The notes below the pieces were generated by a model, which worked only from the letters and a program-made list of their open reading frames with translations, was not told the origin of the DNA and ran no database searches. A program made the translations under genes and the position numbers. Below, piece after piece: positions 6,922 to 14,492 of a DNA stretch of 64,000 nt (position 1 is its first letter; the number at the start of each line of letters is the position of its first letter). This DNA is from CALBPI01 sp038531945 (GTDB lineage: Bacteria > Pseudomonadota > Gammaproteobacteria > Steroidobacterales > Woeseiaceae): contig JBCBBH010000002.1 in the NCBI GenBank assembly GCA_038531945.1, positions 248,001 through 312,000 of the forward strand. Direction: 5' to 3'.

Positions 6922-9018
6922 TTAGAAACGGAAGTCAGCTACAACGCGGAAGTTGCGCGGGATGCCCGGCTGGACCCAGACGTTCGCGAAGGAGTTGGTG
7001 TAGAACTCTTCGTCGAACAGGTTGTTGGCTTCCACCCGAATGCCGAGTGCATCAGACCATTCGTAGTTTGCAGCCACCCGCGCGGTCGTGTAACTCGGCA
7101 GTCTGAATGTCGGATCGCCGAACTCACCACTACGGTCACCCACATACGTAAGTCCACCGATCAACGTCAGCGGCCGACCATTGACCTCGGTCTCTTTGGC
7201 GAGTTGCAGACTCGCTTGGTGGTCCGCAACGTTCAACAGATCCGATCCTGCCGGAATGAATGCAAACGAAATGAAGTCGGTGTAGTCGTTCTTGGTCTCG
7301 GCATCCACGAACGCGTATGAGAACCAGATGCTCAACGTATCCGTGAGATAGCCGGTGAGGTCAACTTCCAGTCCCTGGCTGCCGGCTGCGCCAACGGCGG
7401 TTGGATTGAAGTCCGCATCGAACGTCGCGATGTTGGATTGGTCCAGATCGAATACTGCTACCGTTCCGGTTAGCGCGCCGTCGTTGAGTTCGACCTTCAC
7501 ACCGACTTCCGTCGATTCAGAAATGTTCGGGTCCAGACCGTTTTGATCGGTTGCGCCGGACAACGGACGGAAGTTCTCGCCGTACACGGCGTAGATAGAC
7601 ACGTTATCGGTCGCCTGATAGACGACACCGAACTGCGGACTCACCCGTGACTCCGAGTACTCCGCCGTCGTACCTGACAGACGGTTGTTCAGGCTTTGCT
7701 GGTAGTCATCAAAACGAGCGCCGATTCGAATGTCGAGCTTCTCGGTCAGACTGATCTGGTCCTGCAAATAGAAACCGACCGACTCCTGCACTTCGACACG
7801 GTCCAACTGTGGAGCAAGATCGAGACCGGAGGCTGGAGAGTTGCCATACACCGGGTTGAAAATATTGATGCTTTGATCGGTCGTTCGATCACGGAAGGCA
7901 ATCTGATCGTTCTCGAACTCATCGGAATCCAGCCCGACGATGAGGCGATGCTGCACGTTACCCGTGTAGAAGCTGCCACTCAGTTCGGCGCGGAGCACTT
8001 GATAGGTCGCGTCGTAGTCGCGCGAGCGGCTGAACCGCCCGAAGTTGCCTTCGGCATCGGGCGCTCCGAAACCGTTTTCAGAGGCGAGCCCGTCCAGTTC
8101 CGTTTCGCGATAGTTCACACCGACCAACGCGCTCCAGTTATCGTTGAAGTCGTGCTGGAATTCGATCTGGTGACCGAGCACTCCGGTCTCAATTGGTCCA
8201 TAGCTGGGCTCACCGAGGAATCTGCTTTCCGGGATCAAACCGAGTTGGTCATCGATTGCGATAACGCCACGGTCGAACGGCGTTTCCTGATCGCTGTATT
8301 CCATCTCGTAGATCAACTGGCTCGAATCGCTGATCCGCCATGCAATCGACGGGCTGAACAGCACCTTGTTGGTCTCAATGGTGTCTCTGAAACTTTCCGC
8401 ATCCTCGTAGGCGCCGACCAGGCGAATGGCGACAGCGTCCGATAGCGGCGTTTGATAATCAAAATCCATGCGATAGGTCGCGAAGCTGCCTGCCGCAAGA
8501 TTGAGCTCGCCCGCTTTGTCAAAGGTCGGTCGCTTCGTGACCAGATTGACCGTGCCGCCCGGCTCGCCGCGTCCATACAGAGCAGCGCGTGGGCCTTTCA
8601 GGACTTCGACGGACTCGATGCCCGACAGGTCTCTGGCACCGCCAAAACCGCGTCCAGCATTGAAGCCGTTGACGAGGAAGTTACTTGGCAGGTTCTCATC
8701 GCCGACGAAACCGCGGATCGCAAAGCTATTCCACAAGCCGCCGAAGTTGTTCTGACGGGCCACCGAGGCAGACAGATCCAGCGCCTGGACGAGGTCGATC
8801 GAACCCGCATTGCGCAGCGTCTGTGCGTCGATTCTAAGCTCCGCCTGTGGTACTTCCAAAGATTCGAAATCGCCTTGGTAAGCTCGACGGGTCCCGGTCA
8901 CAGTGATGTTTTCGATTTCTGTGTTGTTTGCGTCCGACGTCTGAGCGGATGCCGGGTTGGCTGAAAATACAAAAATCGACGCCACCAACGCGGGTGACGC
9001 GCAAATGATGCGCTTCAT
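6922..9018 (-). CDS. TonB-dependent outer-membrane receptor (siderophore-type)
   Basis: A protein of 698 residues with a signal peptide ending near ANPASAQ (residue 26). A plug domain follows with the siderophore-receptor hallmark ALYGRGEPGGTVNLVTKRP (about 145-163). Then comes a 22-strand-type barrel ending in Phe (VVADFRF), as outer-membrane proteins do. The family takes up metal chelates, heme or other ligands using TonB energy. The leader carries a Zur-box-like palindrome and a long hairpin, so zinc or iron starvation control is likely. It heads the operon with the ABC ATPase and two permeases. The pairing of a receptor with an ABC-2 rather than a binding-protein importer is unusual for simple uptake. 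Confidence 0.93.
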   Translation of the reverse strand: MKRIICASPALVASIFVFSANPASAQTSDANNTEIENITVTGTRRAYQGDFESLEVPQAELRIDAQTLRNAGSIDLVQALDLSASVARQNNFGGLWNSFAIRGFVGDENLPSNFLVNGFNAGRGFGGARDLSGIESVEVLKGPRAALYGRGEPGGTVNLVTKRPTFDKAGELNLAAGSFATYRMDFDYQTPLSDAVAIRLVGAYEDAESFRDTIETNKVLFSPSIAWRISDSSQLIYEMEYSDQETPFDRGVIAIDDQLGLIPESRFLGEPSYGPIETGVLGHQIEFQHDFNDNWSALVGVNYRETELDGLASENGFGAPDAEGNFGRFSRSRDYDATYQVLRAELSGSFYTGNVQHRLIVGLDSDEFENDQIAFRDRTTDQSINIFNPVYGNSPASGLDLAPQLDRVEVQESVGFYLQDQISLTEKLDIRIGARFDDYQQSLNNRLSGTTAEYSESRVSPQFGVVYQATDNVSIYAVYGENFRPLSGATDQNGLDPNISESTEVGVKVELNDGALTGTVAVFDLDQSNIATFDADFNPTAVGAAGSQGLEVDLTGYLTDTLSIWFSYAFVDAETKNDYTDFISFAFIPAGSDLLNVADHQASLQLAKETEVNGRPLTLIGGLTYVGDRSGEFGDPTFRLPSYTTARVAANYEWSDALGIRVEANNLFDEEFYTNSFANVWVQPGIPRNFRVVADFRF

Positions 9019-9075
9019 GAAAATCTCCTAACCGAATAACTCTTTTTTTGAGGTTGCCTGGACGGCAGTTCCATT

Positions 9076-9110
9076 GCCGGATTGGCCGGGTAATTTCACC
9101 CGGAATCCGG
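9076..9110 (-). promoter_or_regulatory. Structured 5' leader hairpin of the TonB operon
   Basis: On the minus strand an inner stem CCGGGT/ACCCGG with a GAAATT loop sits inside an outer stem CCGGATT/AATCCGG, with only a two-base bulge between them. That gives 13 pairs in all. A smaller hairpin (TGCC, five-base loop, GGCA) follows towards the start codon. There is no U-tract, so it is not a simple terminator. It lies in the transcribed leader if the promoter is near the palindrome at 9143-9155. I do not recognise a known riboswitch. Confidence 0.5.
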
Positions 9111-9142
9111 GCCGCGGCCAGTCGTGTCCCCTAACGGACAAC

Positions 9143-9155
9143 GTTATATCATAAC
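9143..9155. promoter_or_regulatory. Zur-box-like operator
   Basis: GTTATATCATAAC matches the gammaproteobacterial Zur core GTTATAnTATAAC at all but one defined position. It is an inverted repeat of five-base arms and lies 125 bp upstream of the TonB receptor ATG. A second perfect dyad (AACGCTA at 9153-9159 and TAGCGTT at 9171-9177) overlaps its edge. Fur is the alternative regulator. Confidence 0.5.
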
Positions 9156-9227
9156 GCTATCTACAAAGGGTAGCGTTGGCCTTTGGCAGGCTACAGCTAT
9201 GCTTCTTTGTCCACGGTTTGCCTGAAT

Positions 9228-9785
9228 TTAGACCCTGGCGGCAGGGTCGAATCGACCGAGCTGATAGTGCAGCAAAGTCGCTACCGAGATGGCATCGGTG
9301 ATCGTGCCATCCATCGCCCAGCGGACGGCCTCGCCGACCGGTAACTTCAAGACTTCGATGTCCTCGGTTGCCTCGAGTGCAGCCTGTCCGTGTGACAAGC
9401 CAGTCGCGACGAATGCGAGGCCGAGTTCGTCTGTCAGTGAATTGCTGGTGTGCAGCTTCAAAACTTGTCGCCAGTGATTCGCGACGACACCGGTTTCCTC
9501 CTCGAGTTCGCGCTGCGCCGCTCGCAGCGGACTCTCGTGTTTGGGGCAGCCGCCCATCGGAAGTTCCCAGGTCTGAACGCCGAGTGTGTAGCGACTCTGA
9601 CGCACCAAAAACGTGTGTTGGGCAGAATCGATGGCCAAGATCGCAACGGCGCGGTTCTTGAACTGAATATGACCATAGCGGTTCTCGCCGCCTGCCGGGT
9701 TGATCGCCTCGTCTTCGCGAACGGTCATCCATGGCGTGTCATAAACAAGACGAGACGACACGGTTTTCCAGCGACTGCGGTCCAT
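9228..9785 (-). CDS. Nudix hydrolase (ADP-ribose pyrophosphatase-like)
   Basis: A protein of about 185 residues with a complete Nudix box: GCPKHESPLRAA followed by QRELEEETGV, i.e. the G-x5-E-x7-REUxEExGU pattern with the metal-binding glutamates. The N-terminal strand region and the aromatic-rich YTLGVQTWELPMGG before the box fit the NudF/ADP-sugar diphosphatase branch. The longer frame to 9842 overlaps the upstream MAPEG gene. I prefer the ATG at 9785; a GTG at 9794 that overlaps the MAPEG stop is equally possible. Likely substrates are ADP-ribose or similar nucleoside diphosphates. Confidence 0.88.
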   Translation of the reverse strand: MDRSRWKTVSSRLVYDTPWMTVREDEAINPAGGENRYGHIQFKNRAVAILAIDSAQHTFLVRQSRYTLGVQTWELPMGGCPKHESPLRAAQRELEEETGVVANHWRQVLKLHTSNSLTDELGLAFVATGLSHGQAALEATEDIEVLKLPVGEAVRWAMDGTITDAISVATLLHYQLGRFDPAARV

Positions 9786-9790
9786 ATCGC

Positions 9791-10213
9791 TCACGCCGCC
9801 GCCCCCATTTGTTGCCAGGCGAAGACTGCCCATGCACTCCACAGGGTTAACCCGCCCGCTACATAGACGTAGAAGCGGTGTAGCACCTTGTTATAAGTCA
9901 CGTGGATCATGCTATGGGCGATTCGGAGTCCAACAAACACCCACGCGAGGAGGGTGAGCACGCCCGGGGCCGTATCCGTCGCAAGAACCAATGCGACCAA
10001 GACGTAGAAAAGAACCGGCATCTCGAGGAGATTGCTGAAATTATTCGCGGCGGAGTCGTCATTCAGGAGTGCCTGGACTTGCGTACGCGACGCGAGCTTT
10101 TGCGGATGAATCCTCTTTGACATTTGTTCACGAACGCGCCGCACGTACAGCAATATCCATATCGTTAGTGTCAGTGCAATAAGCACAAAGGTCGGTGGTA
10201 GAAGCGGGTGCAA
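9791..10213 (-). CDS. MAPEG family membrane protein
   Basis: A membrane protein of 140 residues with four hydrophobic segments and the family core: an N-terminal segment ending in RVREQM, then NNFSNLLEMPVLFYVLVALV, and RIAHSMIHVTYNKVLHRFYVY. MAPEG proteins are trimers related to microsomal glutathione transferase; bacterial members are mostly uncharacterised. The open frame extends to a TTG at 10261 inside a terminator. The TTG at 10211-10213 has a good AGGAG seven bases upstream, so I place the start there. It overlaps or abuts the Nudix gene and is probably co-transcribed with it. Confidence 0.85.
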   Translation of the reverse strand: MHPLLPPTFVLIALTLTIWILLYVRRVREQMSKRIHPQKLASRTQVQALLNDDSAANNFSNLLEMPVLFYVLVALVLATDTAPGVLTLLAWVFVGLRIAHSMIHVTYNKVLHRFYVYVAGGLTLWSAWAVFAWQQMGAAA

Positions 10214-10258
10214 GCGAAATCTCCTGAAGGCGCCAGTAGTGGCCGTACCAGTCTGCCA

Positions 10259-10290
10259 CAAAAGAAAAGGGCAGCCGAAGCTGCCCTTTC
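10259..10290 (-). terminator. Rho-independent terminator of the metalloprotease operon
   Basis: On the minus strand GGGCAGC, loop TTCG, GCTGCCC, then TTTTCTTTT. It lies 37 bp beyond the stop of the large secreted protease gene and just before the MAPEG gene. Confidence 0.9.
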
Positions 10291-10326
10291 CCAGTGCTAG
10301 CGCATTCCTGCGCGTCGCGTCTCGCC

Positions 10327-12981
10327 TTACGGCGCGATGAAGTCCAGAACTGCATCGGTGAGATCATTCTCGCCGAAGAAGAACAGCTCATACGTTGTAC
10401 CGGTTGCAGACAAACCTGCCGCGCCCGTGAGATCGACTTCACCAGGATCGGCTGCGCCGTTGCCCTCGGTGACACCGGTTAGACCATCCGCCGCGGCAAC
10501 ACTGCCGTATGCGATACCGATATCGCCGCTGGCGCTGAGCGTTACCGTGAAGGTGTTGCCGGATGGCGCGAGGAACTCAGGCACATCGTCAAACGTGACC
10601 GAGAACGTCGACTCATCGCCGTCAACGATGACGCGACCACCCTGGTTGGGTGACAGATCATCGAACAACGGTGCGATGCGAGGCGCGCCGCCAAGGAACT
10701 CAGCAACTGACTCAGAGAAGTCAGTGTCGCCAGCCCCGAAGGTCAGGTTGCCATTCGAGTTCACAAACACACTCGAATAGGTCGTGCCGTTGAACGGGAA
10801 GTCGAAACCGATATCGACTTCTGCCGAATCGTCATCGCCGAGGTTCAACAGGAAGCCACTGATGGTTTCGACGTCGAGAACGTAACGGCCTTGTGAGAAG
10901 CCTGCCCCCACAAAGTCGAAGTCCGGGAATGTCGACACGGCAAGTACATACGCGCCTGTTTCCTCGATCGGAACTTGTAGTGCGGATAACGTGCCCGCAC
11001 CTCCATCGTCATCGAGCGCAATCAACTCAGCGGTTGCAGGTTTGCCCGAGATTCGGAATAGCCCCATGACGGTGTCGATCTGACCGGTGATGACCTCCGC
11101 GAACAGCGTCGTACCTGCTTCCGCGCTGAAGCGGTAGAAGTCAACGTCGCCCTCGGCAATCGCACTGTATTTGTCAATCGTGTTGAACGGCAATTGGACT
11201 TTGCGTGCAGTGGTCGTTGAATTGTTAGGCTCAAACGTGTCACGTCCCGCAGTCGTTGCCGAGAACTGCAACCGCGAATTGGCGAGATCATTTTCGCCAA
11301 GCGCGAACAGCTCATAGACCGCCGACTTTCTCTTCGAATTAACACCGCGCTTCAAGAAAGCGGACAAATCCGTCTCTTCCTCGAAACCGCTGGTCTCCAA
11401 CCCACCACAGCTGAAGCCGGCCAATCCGTCAGTCGCAGTCAAATCACCATACTTGACCTGGAAGCGATTCTTGATCTTGGCACCATCGGGACTGAAGATC
11501 CTGATCTCGAAGGTGTTGGCGCCTGTCGCCGGGAACTCGGGCACGTTTTCAAACCGCACGACGAACGCCGAGCCGGTGTCTTCGAACGTAACGCTACCAC
11601 CTGAGTTCGGGCTCAGATCGTCCCAAAGACCTGCGATCCGCGGTGGGCCGGCGAGCATGCCGCCTGCGGATTCAAGGAAAAATCCATCACCCGCGCCGAA
11701 CGAAACGCTACCGTTTGAGTTAACGAACAGCGAGTCGTATACCTGTCCGCAGAATCCGATCGGGAAACTCGGGAACAGCTGTACGAAGTTGTCGTCATCC
11801 AGCGGGATGGAACCTGGCGGTGGCTGGTTGAAGATGATGTCGATGTTCTCGACCGGTGCGCCCGCCGCAACGACAACCGGTGTCGCTTCGTTCGGGTCAT
11901 CTGCCGTCGCATCATTCGATTCAGCCAGGTTGTAAAACTCCTCTGGGCCCGGCAACTGCACCGGAGTCGTTGAGAAGCCACCCTGCAGGATCTGGTCGGT
12001 GTGGATCGTGTATGCAGCACCCGGCGTCAAGCCATTTAAGGTGTAGATACCGTCACCCGCGCGGTCTCCCGAGATCGCAGAGACTGCGTCTTCAAACGGG
12101 TTTTCGACGTTTCGAGCGATGACGTTCACGCCGGTGATGCCGTCACCCGAAGGGCTCAGGATTTGACCGGTGATCGTACCCGAGTTGGCGAAATAGGTTG
12201 CCGAGGGGTACATGAATGAGAAGTACGCGATGTCATCTGCATGTGGCGAAACCTGCCCGCCGCCTTGCAGCGCGAATGGGTACATCGTTTCGGTTTGATC
12301 GCCAGGTGACTGACCATAGGTGTTGTTCGGCGACGGGCCGGACGAATCACCCAGTGCGATGTTTTGACCATTGACCACGGTGTGACCCATTCCCGAGTAG
12401 TGTCCGAACTCGTGGAATTGCACGCCACGGAAATCCGCGAGCGGGAATCCGTCGTTGATGGCACCACCATTGAGGAACGAAACCGCCTCAATCGGGTTGC
12501 CGTCAGCATCTCGCGTGTCGGTGCTTGCGAACCCAAGAACACCGCTGACGCCGAACAAAGCAACGAAGATCGAGCCGTCTACGTCATAGACAATCGGGCT
12601 GAATCCATCTGCGTTGTTGTTACCGTTGAACAGGTTGTCGACAAACGGTGCAAAGTTGGTGACGTCTACATCAAACGGCATCGGTCCGTTGTTGCTGTAG
12701 GTCGCGGTAGCCGAAGGAATCATCTGCCAAGTCGCGAATGCGGTTGTCGTATCGGCGACGGCTTCCGTATAGGTCAACGGGCCAAGCGCCAGGGCGTCAG
12801 CCCCCCCGGCCGGAATACCGTCAGGGTTGAATGGAATTGCCTGACCGCCGTTCGGCCAGCGCTCGACGCCATCGGGATCGTTTGGGTTTGTGTCCAACGG
12901 TCCGCCCGCCATCACACTGGTGCTGAGGCAGCCTACGACCGCCGTCGTCAGCAAGTGACGCATCGTGTTAGTTTTTTTCAT
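10327..12981 (-). CDS. Large secreted metzincin-like metalloprotease with repeated C-terminal domains
   Basis: A protein of 884 residues with a signal peptide (cleavage near SVMAGG). HEFGHYSGMGH near residues 190-200 is the HExxHxxGxxH zinc site of metzincins. A carboxypeptidase-like or SD-repeat region (SGDGITGVNVIARN) comes next, and a pre-peptidase-like domain (STTTARKVQLPF) lies in the middle. Two copies of a domain built on FVNSNG, FGAGD, PRIA, DDLSPN and VPEF occur at about 395-520 and 715-840, so the protein contains an internal duplication. It is expected outside the cell. Its ATG overlaps the stop of the 193-residue gene upstream (TAATG), so the pair is translationally coupled. A terminator follows. 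Confidence 0.8.
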   Translation of the reverse strand: MKKTNTMRHLLTTAVVGCLSTSVMAGGPLDTNPNDPDGVERWPNGGQAIPFNPDGIPAGGADALALGPLTYTEAVADTTTAFATWQMIPSATATYSNNGPMPFDVDVTNFAPFVDNLFNGNNNADGFSPIVYDVDGSIFVALFGVSGVLGFASTDTRDADGNPIEAVSFLNGGAINDGFPLADFRGVQFHEFGHYSGMGHTVVNGQNIALGDSSGPSPNNTYGQSPGDQTETMYPFALQGGGQVSPHADDIAYFSFMYPSATYFANSGTITGQILSPSGDGITGVNVIARNVENPFEDAVSAISGDRAGDGIYTLNGLTPGAAYTIHTDQILQGGFSTTPVQLPGPEEFYNLAESNDATADDPNEATPVVVAAGAPVENIDIIFNQPPPGSIPLDDDNFVQLFPSFPIGFCGQVYDSLFVNSNGSVSFGAGDGFFLESAGGMLAGPPRIAGLWDDLSPNSGGSVTFEDTGSAFVVRFENVPEFPATGANTFEIRIFSPDGAKIKNRFQVKYGDLTATDGLAGFSCGGLETSGFEEETDLSAFLKRGVNSKRKSAVYELFALGENDLANSRLQFSATTAGRDTFEPNNSTTTARKVQLPFNTIDKYSAIAEGDVDFYRFSAEAGTTLFAEVITGQIDTVMGLFRISGKPATAELIALDDDGGAGTLSALQVPIEETGAYVLAVSTFPDFDFVGAGFSQGRYVLDVETISGFLLNLGDDDSAEVDIGFDFPFNGTTYSSVFVNSNGNLTFGAGDTDFSESVAEFLGGAPRIAPLFDDLSPNQGGRVIVDGDESTFSVTFDDVPEFLAPSGNTFTVTLSASGDIGIAYGSVAAADGLTGVTEGNGAADPGEVDLTGAAGLSATGTTYELFFFGENDLTDAVLDFIAP

Positions 12982-13562
12982 TACTCTGCACCCCCAACGA
13001 TGTCATTGATCAGGCTGGATAGCGCGCCGTAAGAGATAGGTTCACCACCGGTGAAACCCACTTGCATGCCAGAGAACAGGCCAACGTTGTTGGCACCATT
13101 CAAAGCGACTTTGTCGCTCTCGTCACCGGACAGCGTGAAGCAGCCTTGACCCAACCCCATCGTGGCGGTCAGACCAATCGGTCCGGCAGGAGCGACCATC
13201 AGCAAGTACTCGCCACCGATGGCCAGCATCGGAAAGTCTGTGATTGGATGTCGCCCAGCGGCCAGATGTTTCAACGAACCCAGCATCGTGACTTCGGTGT
13301 ATAGCTCGCCTTTGATTTCCTCAAAGTCCCCCTTGAAGGTATCCGATACTCGGATCTTGTATGTGACGGCCGGGACCTCGCCTCCCCCGATTTGTCTACG
13401 TGATTCAGTCACGTCAATGATCGTGCCGACAAAGACACGCTCAGAGTTCGTGACCATTTGCTCAAGGTTCATCTGCGCGACGGTCGAAGCTTGCAGTGCG
13501 GTTGCACCGAAAACCCCGAACGCAAGCGCAACAACCGTTGCAATGCGTCTCAACGCTCTCAT
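12981..13562 (-). CDS. Secreted partner protein of the metzincin-like protease
   Basis: A protein of 193 residues. The open frame reaches 13742, but the ATG at 13560-13562 has AGGAG eight bases upstream and opens a clean signal peptide (MRALRRIATVVALAFGVFG, cleavage near LQAS). The mature part starts with MNLEQMVTNSERVFVGTIID and is rich in beta strands: VPAVTYKIRVSDTFKGDF, then FPMLAIGGEYLLMVAP. I know this type only as an uncharacterised protein found before secreted metalloproteases. It may be a chaperone, inhibitor or surface partner. Stop and start overlap with the protease gene. Confidence 0.75.
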   Translation of the reverse strand: MRALRRIATVVALAFGVFGATALQASTVAQMNLEQMVTNSERVFVGTIIDVTESRRQIGGGEVPAVTYKIRVSDTFKGDFEEIKGELYTEVTMLGSLKHLAAGRHPITDFPMLAIGGEYLLMVAPAGPIGLTATMGLGQGCFTLSGDESDKVALNGANNVGLFSGMQVGFTGGEPISYGALSSLINDIVGGAE

Positions 13563-13976
13563 CGATAGCTCTCCTGTTTTGGTGATGAGGGGCAGGCTGC
13601 TTTGCGCAGTCTTATGTTTAACCCCGCTCCGAGCGTACGCTCGACCCGATATCGAGTCTATTTGCCCAGATGTGACACTTGTTGTCCGAAAAAAACTATG
13701 TTTATGAATACAGGGAGTTAGCGATATTCGCTTAACGGGCATCCGCGTTATTCGCGGGTCACAAAGTGCGGCTTATCCGCAGAATTTGACATAAATGTAA
13801 TACTATTACATAAACGATTTCAATGGGTTATGAGCGACCAGAGACGAAAATTGTGGCTGATCTTCGAGTGTTATTCGTTCCGCCAAACCGGACGCCGTCA
13901 CCGGGATTATCTGCTGGTTCCGACGGGGTTGGCGCGTTATCGTATTTGTGCTGAATTTGTTTTGGTTTGGCACCTC

Positions 13977-14489
13977 ATGACTTCTTACAACAAGTCTTGG
14001 CTCCGCGTTGATCAAGTGCCGGGCTTTCGAAGCCCGGCAGACGCGCTTGTGTGGGTGAGCCGCATGTATCTTGCGTCGGTGAGGGTCGGCAAGGAGCCGC
14101 CACCGCTGGTCGATCAGATGCTCGTTTCTGTGTTCTCCGATGAGATACGCGATGCGTTTCGGCGAACGATGCACCACACCGTCACGACCTGGACCGGCCA
14201 TCTCGAATTGAAATCACCAACCGATTACACGTTGGCGCGGCATGAGCGGCGTTTGCTGGACAGTATTGAGCGAGCCGACATTCGTTCAGGGGATTGGGAT
14301 GCTCCCGCAACGCCGAACGCATGGTTGGATTCACAGGTTGAGAGCGCTTTGCTAACGCTCAGGATGGCCTTCGATGTATTCGACGACACAGACCGAACGC
14401 ACGACGACTATTGGCCCCCCGGACGGTCATTGGCCGGGTCGCACGCTCGCGATGGACGAGCAAGTATCGATCGTCGTCCGTTTCACTGA
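13977..14489 (+). CDS. Hypothetical protein
   Basis: A reading frame of 171 residues from the ATG at 13977. The open frame extends to an ATG at 13830, and neither start has a clear ribosome-binding site. The N-terminal part has SWLRVDQVPGFRSPADALVW; the middle is rich in charged residues (FSDEIRDAFRRTMHH); the tail is Arg- and Asp-rich without structure. There is no signal peptide and no family I recognise. A shorter open frame on the opposite strand (13806-14201) overlaps it. The plus frame is preferred because it is longer and has a more protein-like composition, but the call is only moderate. Confidence 0.45.
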   Translation: MTSYNKSWLRVDQVPGFRSPADALVWVSRMYLASVRVGKEPPPLVDQMLVSVFSDEIRDAFRRTMHHTVTTWTGHLELKSPTDYTLARHERRLLDSIERADIRSGDWDAPATPNAWLDSQVESALLTLRMAFDVFDDTDRTHDDYWPPGRSLAGSHARDGRASIDRRPFH

Positions 14490-14492
14490 CGT

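Noticed and set aside
13806..14201. Minus-strand gene opposite the hypothetical protein at 14 kb
   Set aside because: 131 residues of low-complexity charged composition with no start signal; the plus frame is longer and more protein-like, although it is itself only moderate.
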